Notes under the pieces: model-generated
Told to the model about the DNA's origin: nothing
Databases searched by the model: none
Seen by the model: the letters and a program-made list of their open reading frames with translations, nothing else
Origin: Hyphomicrobiales bacterium
Lineage (GTDB): Bacteria > Pseudomonadota > Alphaproteobacteria > Rhizobiales > Rhizobiaceae
Direction of reading: 5' to 3'
NCBI GenBank assembly: GCA_900472925.1
Contig: UCJU01000015.1
Span: 107,338-171,337 of the forward strand
DNA length: 64,000 nt
Made by a program: the position numbers and the translations under genes
Part shown: in pieces, positions 19,776 to 30,780 of the stretch
How the letters are laid out: every line of letters starts with the position of its first letter
Position numbering within the stretch: position 1 is the stretch's first letter

Positions 19776-21182
19776 ATGGCTTATGATGTAGTTGTTATTG
19801 GCACCGGTCCCGGTGGTTATGTCTGCGCGGTTAAGGCGGCTCAGCTTGGTTTGAAGGTTGCCGTCATCGAAAAGCGCGCGACCTATGGCGGGACGTGTCT
19901 GAATGTCGGCTGCATTCCGTCCAAGGCGCTGCTGCACGCATCGGAAGTTTTCGCGCATGTCGCCCATGGTGTGGATAGCCTCGGTATTGAGGTTGGTGCG
20001 CCAACGCTCAATCTCGAGAAGATGATGGGTCACAAGGACGGCGTGGTGAAGGCCAATGTCGACGGCGTCGCCTTCCTGTTCAAGAAGAACAAGATCGACA
20101 CCTTCCAGGGTCTCGGCAAGGTCGTTGCAGCTGGCAAGGTTTCCGTGACCAACGATGCGGGCGAGGTTCAGGAGATTGAAGCCAAAAACATCGTGATAGC
20201 AACCGGTTCCGATATTGCGGGCATTCCAGGCGTACAGGTCGATATCGACGAGCAGGTCATCGTGTCTTCCACGGGCGGCATCGCTCTGACGAAGGTTCCG
20301 GAAAAAATGATCGTCGTTGGCGGCGGCGTGATCGGTCTCGAGCTTGGCTCGGTCTGGTCGCGTCTTGGTGCAAAGGTCACGGTTGTCGAATATCTAGACA
20401 ATATTCTGGCTGGCATGGATGGCGAGTTGTCCAAGCAGGCGCAGCGTCTGTTTGCCAAGCAGGGCATCGATTTCAAGCTGGGTGCGAAGGTCACCGCCGT
20501 CGAGAAATCTGGCGATGGTGCGAAGGTTACGTTCGAGCCGGTCAAGGGTGGTGCGGCTGAAACGCTGGACGCCAATGTCGTTTTGATTTCGACGGGCCGT
20601 AAGCCTTACACCGAAGGTCTTGGTCTCACTGAGGCAGGTGTCGTTCTGGACAGCCGTGGCCGCGTTGAAATCGACGGTCACTACAAGACCAATGTCGAAG
20701 GCATCTATGCCATCGGCGATGTGGTCAAGGGTCCTATGCTGGCGCACAAGGCCGAAGACGAGGGCGTGGCGCTGGCGGAAATTCTTGCCGGTCAGCATGG
20801 ACATGTGAATTACGACGTCATTCCCGGCGTCGTCTACACCCAGCCGGAAGTCGCCTCTGTCGGCAAGACAGAAGAGGAATTGAAGGCTGCCGGTATCGAA
20901 TACAAGGTTGGCAAGTTTCCCTTCACGGCAAATGGCCGTGCCCGCGCCATGCAGGTGACGGACGGTTTTGTCAAAATCCTTGCGGACAAGGAAACGGATC
21001 GGGTTCTGGGCGGTCACATCCTCGGCTTTGGCGCCGGTGAATTGATTCAGGAAATTTCAGTTCTGATGGAATTCGGTGGCTCTTCGGAAGATCTTGGCCG
21101 TACCTGCCATGCTCACCCGACGATGTCGGAAGCGGTGAAGGAAGCAGCCCTCGCTACATTCTTCAAGCCGATCCATATGTAA
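19776..21182 (+). CDS. lpdA: Dihydrolipoyl dehydrogenase (E3)
   Basis: Flavoprotein that reoxidises the lipoyl groups of the 2-oxo-acid dehydrogenases. 468 residues. The FAD site is VVIGTGPGGYVCAVKAA (6-22), the redox pair Cys41/Cys46 is in GGTCLNVGC, the NAD site is VVGGGVIGLELGSVWSRLG, and the C-terminal catalytic His-Glu pair is in CHAHPTMSEAV. Given the suc genes upstream it most likely serves SucAB. A strong terminator follows. Confidence 0.97.
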   Translation: MAYDVVVIGTGPGGYVCAVKAAQLGLKVAVIEKRATYGGTCLNVGCIPSKALLHASEVFAHVAHGVDSLGIEVGAPTLNLEKMMGHKDGVVKANVDGVAFLFKKNKIDTFQGLGKVVAAGKVSVTNDAGEVQEIEAKNIVIATGSDIAGIPGVQVDIDEQVIVSSTGGIALTKVPEKMIVVGGGVIGLELGSVWSRLGAKVTVVEYLDNILAGMDGELSKQAQRLFAKQGIDFKLGAKVTAVEKSGDGAKVTFEPVKGGAAETLDANVVLISTGRKPYTEGLGLTEAGVVLDSRGRVEIDGHYKTNVEGIYAIGDVVKGPMLAHKAEDEGVALAEILAGQHGHVNYDVIPGVVYTQPEVASVGKTEEELKAAGIEYKVGKFPFTANGRARAMQVTDGFVKILADKETDRVLGGHILGFGAGELIQEISVLMEFGGSSEDLGRTCHAHPTMSEAVKEAALATFFKPIHM

Positions 21183-21200
21183 GCTTTCAAGGCTCAACGA

Positions 21201-21237
21201 AAAGGCCGCAGTCCAAAACTGGACTGCGGCCTTTTTT
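21201..21237 (+). terminator. Rho-independent terminator after lpdA
   Basis: A perfect 14-bp stem (AAAGGCCGCAGTCC / GGACTGCGGCCTTT) with a six-base loop and a run of six T. It ends the long mdh-suc-lpd transcription unit and also faces the convergent betT gene, whose stop is at 21259. Confidence 0.95.
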
Positions 21238-21258
21238 GTTTGCGATCGATTGCGCCAC

Positions 21259-23256
21259 TCAGGCTCTGATAGCGTGGAGATATTGGAAGTGCCTGTCATA
21301 TTGCAGAAGCACGTCCTGGATGAGTTCATCTTTCGTAAAACCCATCACATCGTAATCCTGGCCGCCATCTGACAGAAAGACTTCTGCCCGGTAATAGTAC
21401 TCGGCTTTCTTGCGGCTGGATTGGCTTTCGACGAAGCTGTAGCCGGGCGTCTCATAGCGACGCATGCGGATACCGTAGATGAATTCTTCCGCTTCTCCCG
21501 GTGTCACGGTCAGCTTCAACCTGTCGTCCTTGTTGTCCAATTGCGATGTGAGGGAGCGTTTCTCAAGCTCAAGCGCGACGGCTTCCAGTGCCGGTGTTGC
21601 CGTCTCCTTGAGGAAGCGCTCGGTTTCGCTCTTGCCGGGGTGATTGAGAATACCCTGCAACTGCCGCTGCCAGCTTGCCGATTGGCGTGGCCGCAGGCTC
21701 TGGACCAAGGCGTTTTGGCGCAAGCCTTCCTTTTGCAGCCCCTTCCACAGGCCCCAGCACATTAGTAGCATGACAAATGTAAAGGGCAGGGCGCCCGCAA
21801 TGGAGGCTGTCTGGAGCGCATCCAGCCCGCCGGTTGAAAGCAGGATGGCACCGATAATGCCAGAGACGATGGCCCAGAACACACGCCGTGCCACGGGACC
21901 GTCTTCGCGCCCGCCGGATGTCAGCGTGTCAATAACAAGGGCTGACGAATCAGCGCCCGTCACGAAGAAGAATACGATCAGTGCCATCGCGAACCAGGAA
22001 ACATAGACTCCAAGCGGAAACTGCTCCAGGAAAACGAAGAGGGCGAGTGTGACGTCGTTGCCCACAGCATCTGAAACTGCCGTCGTGGCTCCTGTCAGGT
22101 GCATGGAAATGGCTGTGTCACCAAACACTGTCATCCAGGCAAAGCTGAAGCCTGTCGGAACCAGCAAGACGCCAGCGACGAATTCTCGGATGGTGCGGCC
22201 ACGCGAAATGCGTGCAATGAACATGCCGACGAAGGGCGACCAGGCGATCCACCAGCCCCAGTAAAACAACGTCCAGTCTCCCAGCCATTCGGCTGGTCCC
22301 TGATTGGGCGCGTAGGCATACATGTAGAAGGTGCGCAAAACGAACTGATCGAGATAGGCGCCGAGGTTCTGTACGAATGCGCGAAGCAGGAAGGTTGTCG
22401 GTCCCATGACGAACACGAACAGCATCAGGGCAACTGCCATCAGCATGTTCATGTTGGACAAAAACTTGATACCCTTATCGAGTCCGGTTGCCACCGATAC
22501 CGTGGCCATTCCGGTGATGACGACGATCAGCGGCAACTGTATCCAGAAGCTGATCGGCCAGCCAAGAACGTGGTTGAAGCCTGCGTTGACCTGAAGTACG
22601 CCAAGGCCAAGCGATGTGGCGACGCCGAAAAGCGTACCGATGACCGCGAAAATATCGACGGCATTTCCGATTGGCCCGTAGATCCGGTCACCGATCAGTG
22701 GATAGAGCGCCGAACGCATCGTCAGCGGCAGGCCATGTCGGAATGAGAAATAGGCGAGTGACAGGCCGATAACGGCGTAGACCGCCCATGCATGCAGTCC
22801 CCAATGGAAATAGCTGATCTCCATCGCCGTGCGGGCAGCCTCGACCGTTGCGGGATCGCCCACGGGAGGATTGGTGAAATGCTTGACGGGTTCAGCGACC
22901 CCAAAAAAGACAAGGCCGATGCCCATGCCAGCGGCAAACAGCATGGAGAACCATGCACCGTAGCTGTAATCCGGCTCGGAATGGTTTGGCCCAAGTTTGA
23001 TTTTTCCGTGGGTGGAAAAACCGAGATAAAGCATGAAGATCAGAAAAATAGCGACGGACAACAGGTACACCCAGCCAAGTTCAGCGACGATCCAGGACTG
23101 GACGGCGCTGAAAACGGCAGTGGAGCCCTCCGGTGTCACCACGCCAGCGATGACGAAGGCCAGTGTCAGTGCAACTGACCAGATAAAAACGGGTCTGTTG
23201 ACGCCTTCCGTCAAGCCCACGCGTTTTTGGGCCTCGGACGGCTGCTGTTCGGTCAT
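21259..23256 (-). CDS. BCCT-family choline/betaine transporter (BetT type)
   Basis: A 665-residue secondary transporter of the betaine-choline-carnitine family. About twelve membrane helices span residues 25-510, and the family signature is visible in the tryptophan-rich core segment WTLFYWGWWIAWSPFVGMFIARISRGRTIREF. GMGIGLVFFGVAEP near helix 3 is also typical. The long soluble C-terminal tail of about 150 residues resembles that of E. coli BetT, where it tunes osmotic response. Proton-coupled choline uptake for osmoprotection is likely but substrate assignment is inference. The chosen ATG has AAGGGGA upstream; a longer frame from 23295 exists. Confidence 0.88.
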   Translation of the reverse strand: MTEQQPSEAQKRVGLTEGVNRPVFIWSVALTLAFVIAGVVTPEGSTAVFSAVQSWIVAELGWVYLLSVAIFLIFMLYLGFSTHGKIKLGPNHSEPDYSYGAWFSMLFAAGMGIGLVFFGVAEPVKHFTNPPVGDPATVEAARTAMEISYFHWGLHAWAVYAVIGLSLAYFSFRHGLPLTMRSALYPLIGDRIYGPIGNAVDIFAVIGTLFGVATSLGLGVLQVNAGFNHVLGWPISFWIQLPLIVVITGMATVSVATGLDKGIKFLSNMNMLMAVALMLFVFVMGPTTFLLRAFVQNLGAYLDQFVLRTFYMYAYAPNQGPAEWLGDWTLFYWGWWIAWSPFVGMFIARISRGRTIREFVAGVLLVPTGFSFAWMTVFGDTAISMHLTGATTAVSDAVGNDVTLALFVFLEQFPLGVYVSWFAMALIVFFFVTGADSSALVIDTLTSGGREDGPVARRVFWAIVSGIIGAILLSTGGLDALQTASIAGALPFTFVMLLMCWGLWKGLQKEGLRQNALVQSLRPRQSASWQRQLQGILNHPGKSETERFLKETATPALEAVALELEKRSLTSQLDNKDDRLKLTVTPGEAEEFIYGIRMRRYETPGYSFVESQSSRKKAEYYYRAEVFLSDGGQDYDVMGFTKDELIQDVLLQYDRHFQYLHAIRA

Positions 23257-23365
23257 GGAAGTCCCCTTTCCAGATACAAGTCTTTGACGGCGCAAGTCAG
23301 CGCTGTGCTTGACGAAAGGGGAATGGCTGACGTATCAAATGGTTGCACACGACGGGGTTGTTTTT

Positions 23366-23383
23366 ATTTAGAATACTCTAAAT
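23366..23383. promoter_or_regulatory. Perfect inverted repeat upstream of the BCCT gene
   Basis: ATTTAGA and TCTAAAT flank a 4-base spacer (ATAC). A second dyad, GTTAG-CA-CTAAC, lies at 23393-23404. Both lie in the 155-bp gap between the BCCT gene and the upstream GumN/TraB gene, about 110-150 bases before the BCCT start. The first resembles iron-control (Irr-type TTTAGAA) boxes but has a different spacing, so the regulator is unassigned. Confidence 0.4.
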
Positions 23384-23411
23384 TTACAGTGAGTTAGCAC
23401 TAACAGTCGGG

Positions 23412-24506
23412 CTACCGGACTGCTGTCACGGTAAAGCCTTTGGCACGCAGAAGTTCTATTACGCCGACATTGCCCGGCAGGTGCAATGCGCCAACGGCCA
23501 TGAATACGTTGCCTTTGTCCAGATGGGGGGCTGCCCCATCCGCCATGACGTGGTTGCGATCATCGATGATGCGCTGCTCGAATGCGGCGGTTCCATCCTG
23601 CATTTGGCTGTCGCCCTTGTCATCGATGTGTTTCATCATCGGCATGATCGTGCCGATGTCGCCAACGAGATACAGGTCGATCATGGTTGCCATCAAGTCA
23701 TCCATGCGGTCGCCCATCTGCAGCATTTCGATCAGGGACTGAATGTGTAACGACATGGGCAATTCGGAAATGGCGGTTAGCTGCTCCAGCAGCGTTTCGA
23801 GACCCACCAGTTGTTTGCCATCCCGCACGGCATCCGTGGCCAACTGCATATCCAGAAAACGTGCACCCTTTGCCTTGCGGGCAAATTCGCAGGCCGGGAG
23901 CGCGACGAAGCTCGACAATATCCATGGCTTCATTTTTACCACGGCGTTCAGGGGAATGCCGCGTTCCTTCAGTCCGGTTTCCAATTTTGCGACATCGTCT
24001 TTCGACAGCATGTCGGTGATGGATTTACCGTCGAGAAACATCGTGAGCTCCGGCTTCGACAGAAGAGACGCCGCCGCCTGCTTTTCGCTGGTGATCTCGT
24101 CGGATTCGACGATGACGGTCGAGGCCTTCGCAAAGGCTTCCTTTGCGCCGTCGGGCATTGCCAATATGCGCGGATCGGAAATATGCATGGTGCCGAGCAG
24201 CCATGATGGCTGGACGCCTGGCTTTTCGATTTTCCAGAACGCGCCTTTGCCGTTTGGTATTTTTCCGGCGTCGTTTAGGATTGCTTCATAGCGCTTGGGG
24301 TCACTGATTTTCATCTGCGCAAGCAGGTCGCTGCCGCCGCAGGTTACAGGGTGCTCGGATGCGTTGGCCTGGCCCAACGAGAGTAGTGTCAGAGCCAGAA
24401 CCGCAAGAGCCGTCACGTGTAGAGAGGCAAGCAGCCACAAAAGCGCGTCACCTATGCGGCCCATCAGCAGCGATGTCAGGCTCTGCGGTCTGGAAAGAAC
24501 GATCAT
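23412..24506 (-). CDS. TraB/GumN-family protein, exported or membrane-anchored
   Basis: A 364-residue protein. After a hydrophobic N-terminal segment (about 20-45, LLWLLASLHVTALAVLALTLL) comes the TraB/GumN (erythromycin-esterase-like fold) domain: WLLGTMHISDPRI, the IVESDE acidic motif, and near the C-terminus FMAVGALHLPGNVGVIELLRAKGF, whose GxxH repeats the N-terminal TMH. The GxxH...E...GxxH pattern suggests a metallohydrolase; some relatives are called TIKI proteases. The cellular role is unknown. The start at 24506 is preceded by GGGGTG. Two cysteines (VTCGGSD and PACEF) could form a disulfide. Confidence 0.85.
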   Translation of the reverse strand: MIVLSRPQSLTSLLMGRIGDALLWLLASLHVTALAVLALTLLSLGQANASEHPVTCGGSDLLAQMKISDPKRYEAILNDAGKIPNGKGAFWKIEKPGVQPSWLLGTMHISDPRILAMPDGAKEAFAKASTVIVESDEITSEKQAAASLLSKPELTMFLDGKSITDMLSKDDVAKLETGLKERGIPLNAVVKMKPWILSSFVALPACEFARKAKGARFLDMQLATDAVRDGKQLVGLETLLEQLTAISELPMSLHIQSLIEMLQMGDRMDDLMATMIDLYLVGDIGTIMPMMKHIDDKGDSQMQDGTAAFEQRIIDDRNHVMADGAAPHLDKGNVFMAVGALHLPGNVGVIELLRAKGFTVTAVR

Positions 24507-24644
24507 CGAATCACCCCGGTTTTCTGCCATTGCTTATAAGCCGCGGAATTGGATGGAGGGTTAATAGCTATAGTTAACAGACTGTTAGTCGTTTTCTATT
24601 TTTAAACATGTATTGGAACACCAGCGTTTTCAGGGTGTTTCCGA

Positions 24645-25580
24645 TCATGCACGCGGATGGGCGTTGTCATAGATTTCGAGCAGTCTGGCCGTGTCGACAC
24701 CGGTGTAGATTTGCGTCGTGGAAAGGCTGGCATGGCCCAATAATTCCTGGATCGTGCGAAGATCGCCACCACCGGCCAGAAGATGTGTTGCGAAGGAATG
24801 GCGCAGCGCATGGGGCGTGGCATTTTCGGGCAAACCGAACGCGCCGCGCAATTTCTGCATTTCGCGCTGGATGATGGCCGGTTGAAGTTTGGCACCACGC
24901 GCGCCAACAAAAAGCGGTTCGTCGGTTGGCAGATGATAGGGGCAGAGCTTTTGATAGGCGTCCACGGCTTCCAGCACGACAGGAAGCAGAGGCACGATGC
25001 GCATCTTGTTGCCCTTGCCGGTTACGCGCAGGCTGCGTGTTCCGCTTGTCAGGTCGGCGGGCGTGAGGCTTAAAGCCTCTGAAATGCGCAGCCCGCAGCC
25101 GTAGAGCAGGGCCAGCAAGGCGGCGTTGCGCGCGGCAATCCAGGGCTCCTCGGAAAGCTGTGCTTGCGCTGTGGTTATTGTCAGGGCCTGCCGGTCTGTG
25201 AGTGGCTTTGGCAGGGATTTCGGTTGCTTGGGAGAGCGCATTGCCGTGGCACCGGCAGCATTCACCAGCCCTTTCTTTTCCAGGTACCGCAGGAAAGACC
25301 GAAGGCCGGCCAGATGGCGCCCTAGGGAACGGGCTCCAACTCCCTCTTTTCGGCGCGATGCCAGAAAGGCACGCAAATCGACAGCGCGTAGACTGCTGAC
25401 ATCGGTAATGCGTGTCGGGTGTCCAAGATAACCTGTCATGAACATCAGAAACTGGCGGGTGTCACGCTCATAGGCTTCCACCGTGTTATCCGACAGACGG
25501 CGTTCTCCTTCCAGCGCAAGCAGCCAAGACTGGCGTTCGCTCAGAAGGTCCGGATCGGCAAAAGTGAGGATTTCGTTCAC
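24645..25580 (-). CDS. xerC: Tyrosine recombinase XerC
   Basis: Resolves chromosome dimers at dif with XerD and FtsK. 311 residues, with an N-terminal SAM-like DNA-binding domain (about 10-110) and a C-terminal catalytic domain that shows all active residues: Arg165 (GCGLRISEAL), Lys189 (VTGKGNK), His257 and Arg260 (HALRHSFATHLL), His283 (LLGHAS) and Tyr292 (TQIYT). Length and motifs fit housekeeping XerC rather than a phage integrase; there is no att site or mobile neighbour. It lies divergent from priA across about 106 bp. Confidence 0.93.
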   Translation of the reverse strand: MNEILTFADPDLLSERQSWLLALEGERRLSDNTVEAYERDTRQFLMFMTGYLGHPTRITDVSSLRAVDLRAFLASRRKEGVGARSLGRHLAGLRSFLRYLEKKGLVNAAGATAMRSPKQPKSLPKPLTDRQALTITTAQAQLSEEPWIAARNAALLALLYGCGLRISEALSLTPADLTSGTRSLRVTGKGNKMRIVPLLPVVLEAVDAYQKLCPYHLPTDEPLFVGARGAKLQPAIIQREMQKLRGAFGLPENATPHALRHSFATHLLAGGGDLRTIQELLGHASLSTTQIYTGVDTARLLEIYDNAHPRA

Positions 25581-25686
25581 GGCGCGTCTTCCTGTATTGC
25601 GATGGACACTAGAGAATTGTCGTCAGTATTTGGTTAAAATGCGGATGACAGGGCGCGGCGTGTTCCGCTAAAGGTTCCCTTTTCGT

Positions 25687-27945
25687 ATGGCAAAGGGCAT
25701 GGTCGCCGACATCATGGCAAAAGAATCGACCGATCTGTTTGGGGCGCTGTTTGGCGATCAGCAGCCGACACACGATGCGCCTGTGACGTCGGTGCCAATT
25801 CTGGTGCCGATGCCTGCGCCGGGGCCATACAGCTATTCGGTTCCAAACGACATGGTGGTTGAGCCCGGCTCCATCGTGCAGGTTCCACTGGGTCCGCGCC
25901 AGGTTATCGGGGTGGTCTGGGACAAAGCTGATGGCGTCTCTGTCGATCCGAAAAAGTTACGACCGATCACGAAGACATTTGATTGTCCGCCGATTCGCGA
26001 GGAAATGCGCCGTTTCATCGACTGGGTTGCAACCTACACCTTGTCGCCTCCGGGCCTGGTGGCACGGATGGCGCTGCGCGCCCCCGCGGCATTCGATCCG
26101 GAACCGATGATCGAAGGTTTACGGCTGACCGAAGCACGCCCGGAGCGGCTGACGCCTGCGCGCGGGCGTGTCATTGAGTTGGCGGGTGAGGGCCATGCCT
26201 GGACCAAAAGCGGTCTTGCCAATGCTGCAGGCGTCTCGACCAGCGTCATCGACGGACTGGCCAAGCAGGGGATTTTCGAAACCGTTTTTCTGCCCGCCCC
26301 GCCTGTGGTGGCCGAGCCCGACCCTGATTACACCGAACCGCGCCTTGAAGGGCCACAAAGGCAGGCCGCGTCGGAAATTTTGGAAGATGTGAAGAAAGGC
26401 GGTTTTGCTGTTTCGCTGATTGATGGCGTGACCGGCTCGGGCAAGACCGAGGTTTATTTCGAGGCCGTTGCCGAAACCCTGCGGCAGGGCAAGCAGGTGT
26501 TGATTCTGTTGCCGGAAATTGCGTTGACGGCTTCGTTCCTCGATCGTTTTCAGGACCGCTTTGGCTCCAAACCGGCAGAATGGCATTCTGATCTATCACC
26601 GCGCATGCGTGAAAAGGTCTGGCGGCAGACGGTGACGGGCGAAGTGCGGGTGGTGGCCGGTGCGCGCTCGGCCCTTTTTCTGCCCTTCGACAATCTTGGC
26701 CTCATCATTGTCGATGAAGAGCATGACCCGGCTTACAAGCAGGAAGACCGCGTCTATTACAATGCCCGCGACATGGCCGTGGTGCGGGCGCGAATCGCGG
26801 ATTTTCCGGTGGTGCTGGTGTCGGCGACACCTTCCGTCGAAAGCCAGGTCAATGGGACCTCTGGCCGCTATAATACGATCCATCTACACACGCGATTTGG
26901 CGACGCGGCAATGCCGGACCTGCATCTGGTCGATATGCGCCGTCATCCACCGGAGAGAGGCGGTTTTTTGTCCCCGGTGCTGTTGCGCGGCATTGCCAAG
27001 ACCATCGAGAAGGGCGAGCAGTCGCTGCTTTTCCTGAACCGGCGCGGCTATGCACCCCTGACACTGTGCCGGGTCTGCGGCCACCGCTTCCAGTGCCCGC
27101 AATGTTCGAGCTGGTTGGTGGAGCACCGCTTCCGCAGCCAGTTGCAGTGCCATCAATGCGGCTACAATCAGCCGACCCCGGATCATTGCCCTGAATGTGG
27201 TACCTTCGATCATCTGGCGGCCTGCGGTCCCGGCGTAGAGCGGATTGCCGAAGAGGTCGAAAAACATTTTCCCGAGGCGCGGACCATCGTGCTGTCTTCC
27301 GATCTGATGGGTGTCAAACGCTTGCGGCTGGAGCTGGAAGCCATTGTCAAGGGTGAGGCCGATATCGTCATCGGCACGCAGCTTGTCGCAAAGGGTCACA
27401 ACTTTCCGCTGATGACGCTGGTCGGCATCGTCGATGCAGATCTGGGGCTGGCGAATGGCGACCCACGCGCGGCCGAACGCACATTCCAGCTTTTATCGCA
27501 GGTGACGGGCCGTGCCGGACGAACCGGTCTGAAGAGCCATGGACTGTTGCAAACCTATCAGCCGCAGCATCCCGTCATGCAGGCCATCGTTTCAGGCGAT
27601 GCGTCCGCATTTTACGAACGCGAAGTGATCGAGCGGGAGAAGGCACTTCTGCCGCCGTTCGGTCGTTTGGCATCTCTCATCGTCTCTGCCGATACGCGCG
27701 CGGAAGCCGAGACCCATGCGCGTGGTTTGCGCGCATCCGCACCGCAGGCCTCAGGGATCATGCTTCTGGGACCAGCCGAAGCACCGCTGGCACTCATTCG
27801 CGGGCGGTATCGTTTCCGGCTGCTCGTCCACGGCAAGCGAAACTCCGACATGCAGGGCTTCATGCGGGCGATGTTGGGCAGCGGTCCGAAAGAGCGTGGA
27901 TCGGTGCATGTGCAGGTGGATATCGATCCACAAAGTTTTCTCTGA
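25687..27945 (+). CDS. priA: Primosomal replication-restart helicase PriA
   Basis: 3'-5' DNA helicase that reloads the replisome at stalled forks. 752 residues. The N-terminal 3'BD domain has YSYSVPNDMVVEPGSIVQVPLG, Walker A is DGVTGSGKTEVYFE, the DEAD-like box is VDEEHDPAYKQ, and eight zinc cysteines lie in CRVCGHRFQCPQC and the following CHQCGYN/CPECG. The C-terminus has TGRAGR. The start is uncertain: there is an ATG at 25687 and another at 25714, and neither has a strong ribosome binding site. Confidence 0.95.
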   Translation: MAKGMVADIMAKESTDLFGALFGDQQPTHDAPVTSVPILVPMPAPGPYSYSVPNDMVVEPGSIVQVPLGPRQVIGVVWDKADGVSVDPKKLRPITKTFDCPPIREEMRRFIDWVATYTLSPPGLVARMALRAPAAFDPEPMIEGLRLTEARPERLTPARGRVIELAGEGHAWTKSGLANAAGVSTSVIDGLAKQGIFETVFLPAPPVVAEPDPDYTEPRLEGPQRQAASEILEDVKKGGFAVSLIDGVTGSGKTEVYFEAVAETLRQGKQVLILLPEIALTASFLDRFQDRFGSKPAEWHSDLSPRMREKVWRQTVTGEVRVVAGARSALFLPFDNLGLIIVDEEHDPAYKQEDRVYYNARDMAVVRARIADFPVVLVSATPSVESQVNGTSGRYNTIHLHTRFGDAAMPDLHLVDMRRHPPERGGFLSPVLLRGIAKTIEKGEQSLLFLNRRGYAPLTLCRVCGHRFQCPQCSSWLVEHRFRSQLQCHQCGYNQPTPDHCPECGTFDHLAACGPGVERIAEEVEKHFPEARTIVLSSDLMGVKRLRLELEAIVKGEADIVIGTQLVAKGHNFPLMTLVGIVDADLGLANGDPRAAERTFQLLSQVTGRAGRTGLKSHGLLQTYQPQHPVMQAIVSGDASAFYEREVIEREKALLPPFGRLASLIVSADTRAEAETHARGLRASAPQASGIMLLGPAEAPLALIRGRYRFRLLVHGKRNSDMQGFMRAMLGSGPKERGSVHVQVDIDPQSFL

Positions 27946-28010
27946 GCTTCTTTCGATGTGTCGTCTGCCGTGGCATAAGGCGGCAGGGGATCACTGATTT
28001 GGGGACTATC

Positions 28011-28397
28011 ATGGAGTTCTACTTTCCGACCGAATTCGGCGAGCAAATGGCGTTTCTCGCCGCAGCCGTTTCTGCCATCATCGGGCTTTTCATCATGTTC
28101 GCACCGGGGGTGACGTTCCGCGTGTTCGGTTTGCAACTCATGACCGACCGCCGTGACGGACTTGTTCTTCTGCGTTCGTCTCTCGGGGGCTTTTATCTCG
28201 GCTTCGGCGCGGCTGCGTTGCTTCTGGCGCAGCCGATGGTCTATCTTGCCTTTGGCGCTTCTTTCGCGCTAGCCGTGTTCGGCGCCATTCTGTCGATCCT
28301 GTCGGATGGTGGAGCGACGGTGCGAAATTGCCTACTCCTGGTTGTTCATTCCGTGTTGGCTGCATTGCCGCTGATGTACGTCTTCGGGTTGTTCTGA
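28011..28397 (+). CDS. Small four-helix membrane protein of unknown function
   Basis: A 128-residue hydrophobic protein with about four predicted helices. It begins MEFYFPTEFGEQMAFLAAAV, has GLFIMFAPGVTFRVFGLQL then LVLLRSSLGGFYLGFGAAALL, and ends in a hydrophobic segment LPLMYVFGLF. The RSSLGGFYLG pattern reminds me of DUF4345-type proteins, but I cannot assign a function. A GGGGA site precedes the ATG at 28011; the frame is open 12 bases upstream. It lies between priA and the atp operon, on the same strand. Confidence 0.7.
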   Translation: MEFYFPTEFGEQMAFLAAAVSAIIGLFIMFAPGVTFRVFGLQLMTDRRDGLVLLRSSLGGFYLGFGAAALLLAQPMVYLAFGASFALAVFGAILSILSDGGATVRNCLLLVVHSVLAALPLMYVFGLF

Positions 28398-28656
28398 AAA
28401 CGATTTTTTGTCGATAATGATGCCATTGCGGGTCACAACTGCGTAATTTGAAAAAATTAACGTTCCAGCTCTGTCTCAAAAGACACTTTCCGTTACCACG
28501 CGTGTTGCGAGTCCCGGCTTCCTATGCTAGACGGACCCCGAAATCGATAAAAGGCAGGGGGGAATTCCGGTCTTTTTCGGGGAAATTGAAACGATTTCAA
28601 GAATTTGGCGCGCCGCGAAATCGGCCCCTGTTTCTTGGACGATTAGCAGGGAAAAA
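28398..28656 (+). promoter_or_regulatory. Region upstream of the atp operon
   Basis: About 260 bases with no supported gene. It presumably carries the atpHAGDC promoter, but I cannot point to a convincing -35/-10 pair. A perfect inverted repeat TTGAAA-CGA-TTTCAA lies at 28586-28600, about 57 bases before the atpH start, and the region around it is A/T-rich. Confidence 0.35.
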
Positions 28657-29222
28657 GTGCCCGTGGCAAATGCCTCCCATGGAACATCTGGTGTAGCGGA
28701 AAGGTATGCGTCGTCGCTTTTCGAGCTCGCTCTGGAAGCGGGTGTTGTAGATGCAGTCGGTGCCGATCTCGATACGTTTCAGGCTTTGCTGACCGAAAGC
28801 GACGACCTGAAGCGTCTGGTTGCGAGCCCGGTCTTTTCGTCGGAAGATCAGTCCAGAGCGATTTCCGCTCTTGCAGCCAAGGCCGGTATTGCTGGTCTGA
28901 CTGCGAACTTTCTAAAGGTCGTTGCGGGCAATCGTCGCCTGTTTGCCGTTCCCGGAATGATCGTTGCCTATCGTGAAATCGCTGCCGCTCATCGCGGTGA
29001 GATTACTGCCGAAGTAACTTCGGCACATGCGCTGGACGAGGCGCAGGAAACTGAACTGAAAGCGGCGTTGAAGAGCGTCACTGGTAAGGATGTGAAGGTC
29101 GTGCTGACCGTCGATCCATCCATTCTTGGCGGTCTTATCGTCAAGGTTGGTTCACGCCAGACCGATACGTCTCTTCGCACCAAACTTTCCACCCTTAAGC
29201 TTGCACTGAAAGAGGTTGGCTG

Positions 29223-29223
<1 letters not shown>
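28657..29223 (+). CDS. atpH: F1 ATP synthase subunit delta
   Basis: Stator subunit linking F1 to the b subunits. 188 residues beginning at a GTG ([27 protein letters not shown]); rhizobial homologues begin in the same way. The C-terminal [22 protein letters not shown] segment is the classic signature. The start follows AGGGAAAAA. A second GTG two codons on is possible. Its stop overlaps the atpA start (TGATG), so translation is coupled. First gene of the F1 operon; F0 genes are not in the window, as usual in Rhizobiales. Confidence 0.96.
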
Positions 29224-30752
<1,529 letters not shown>

Positions 30753-30780
30753 TTAGCCTCGTGACTGGGACGGATAACGG

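Noticed and set aside
24645-25580. The tyrosine recombinase as a sign of a mobile island
   Set aside because: The protein is a standard XerC in length and motifs, next to priA and the atp operon, with no direct repeats, tRNA gene or phage genes nearby.
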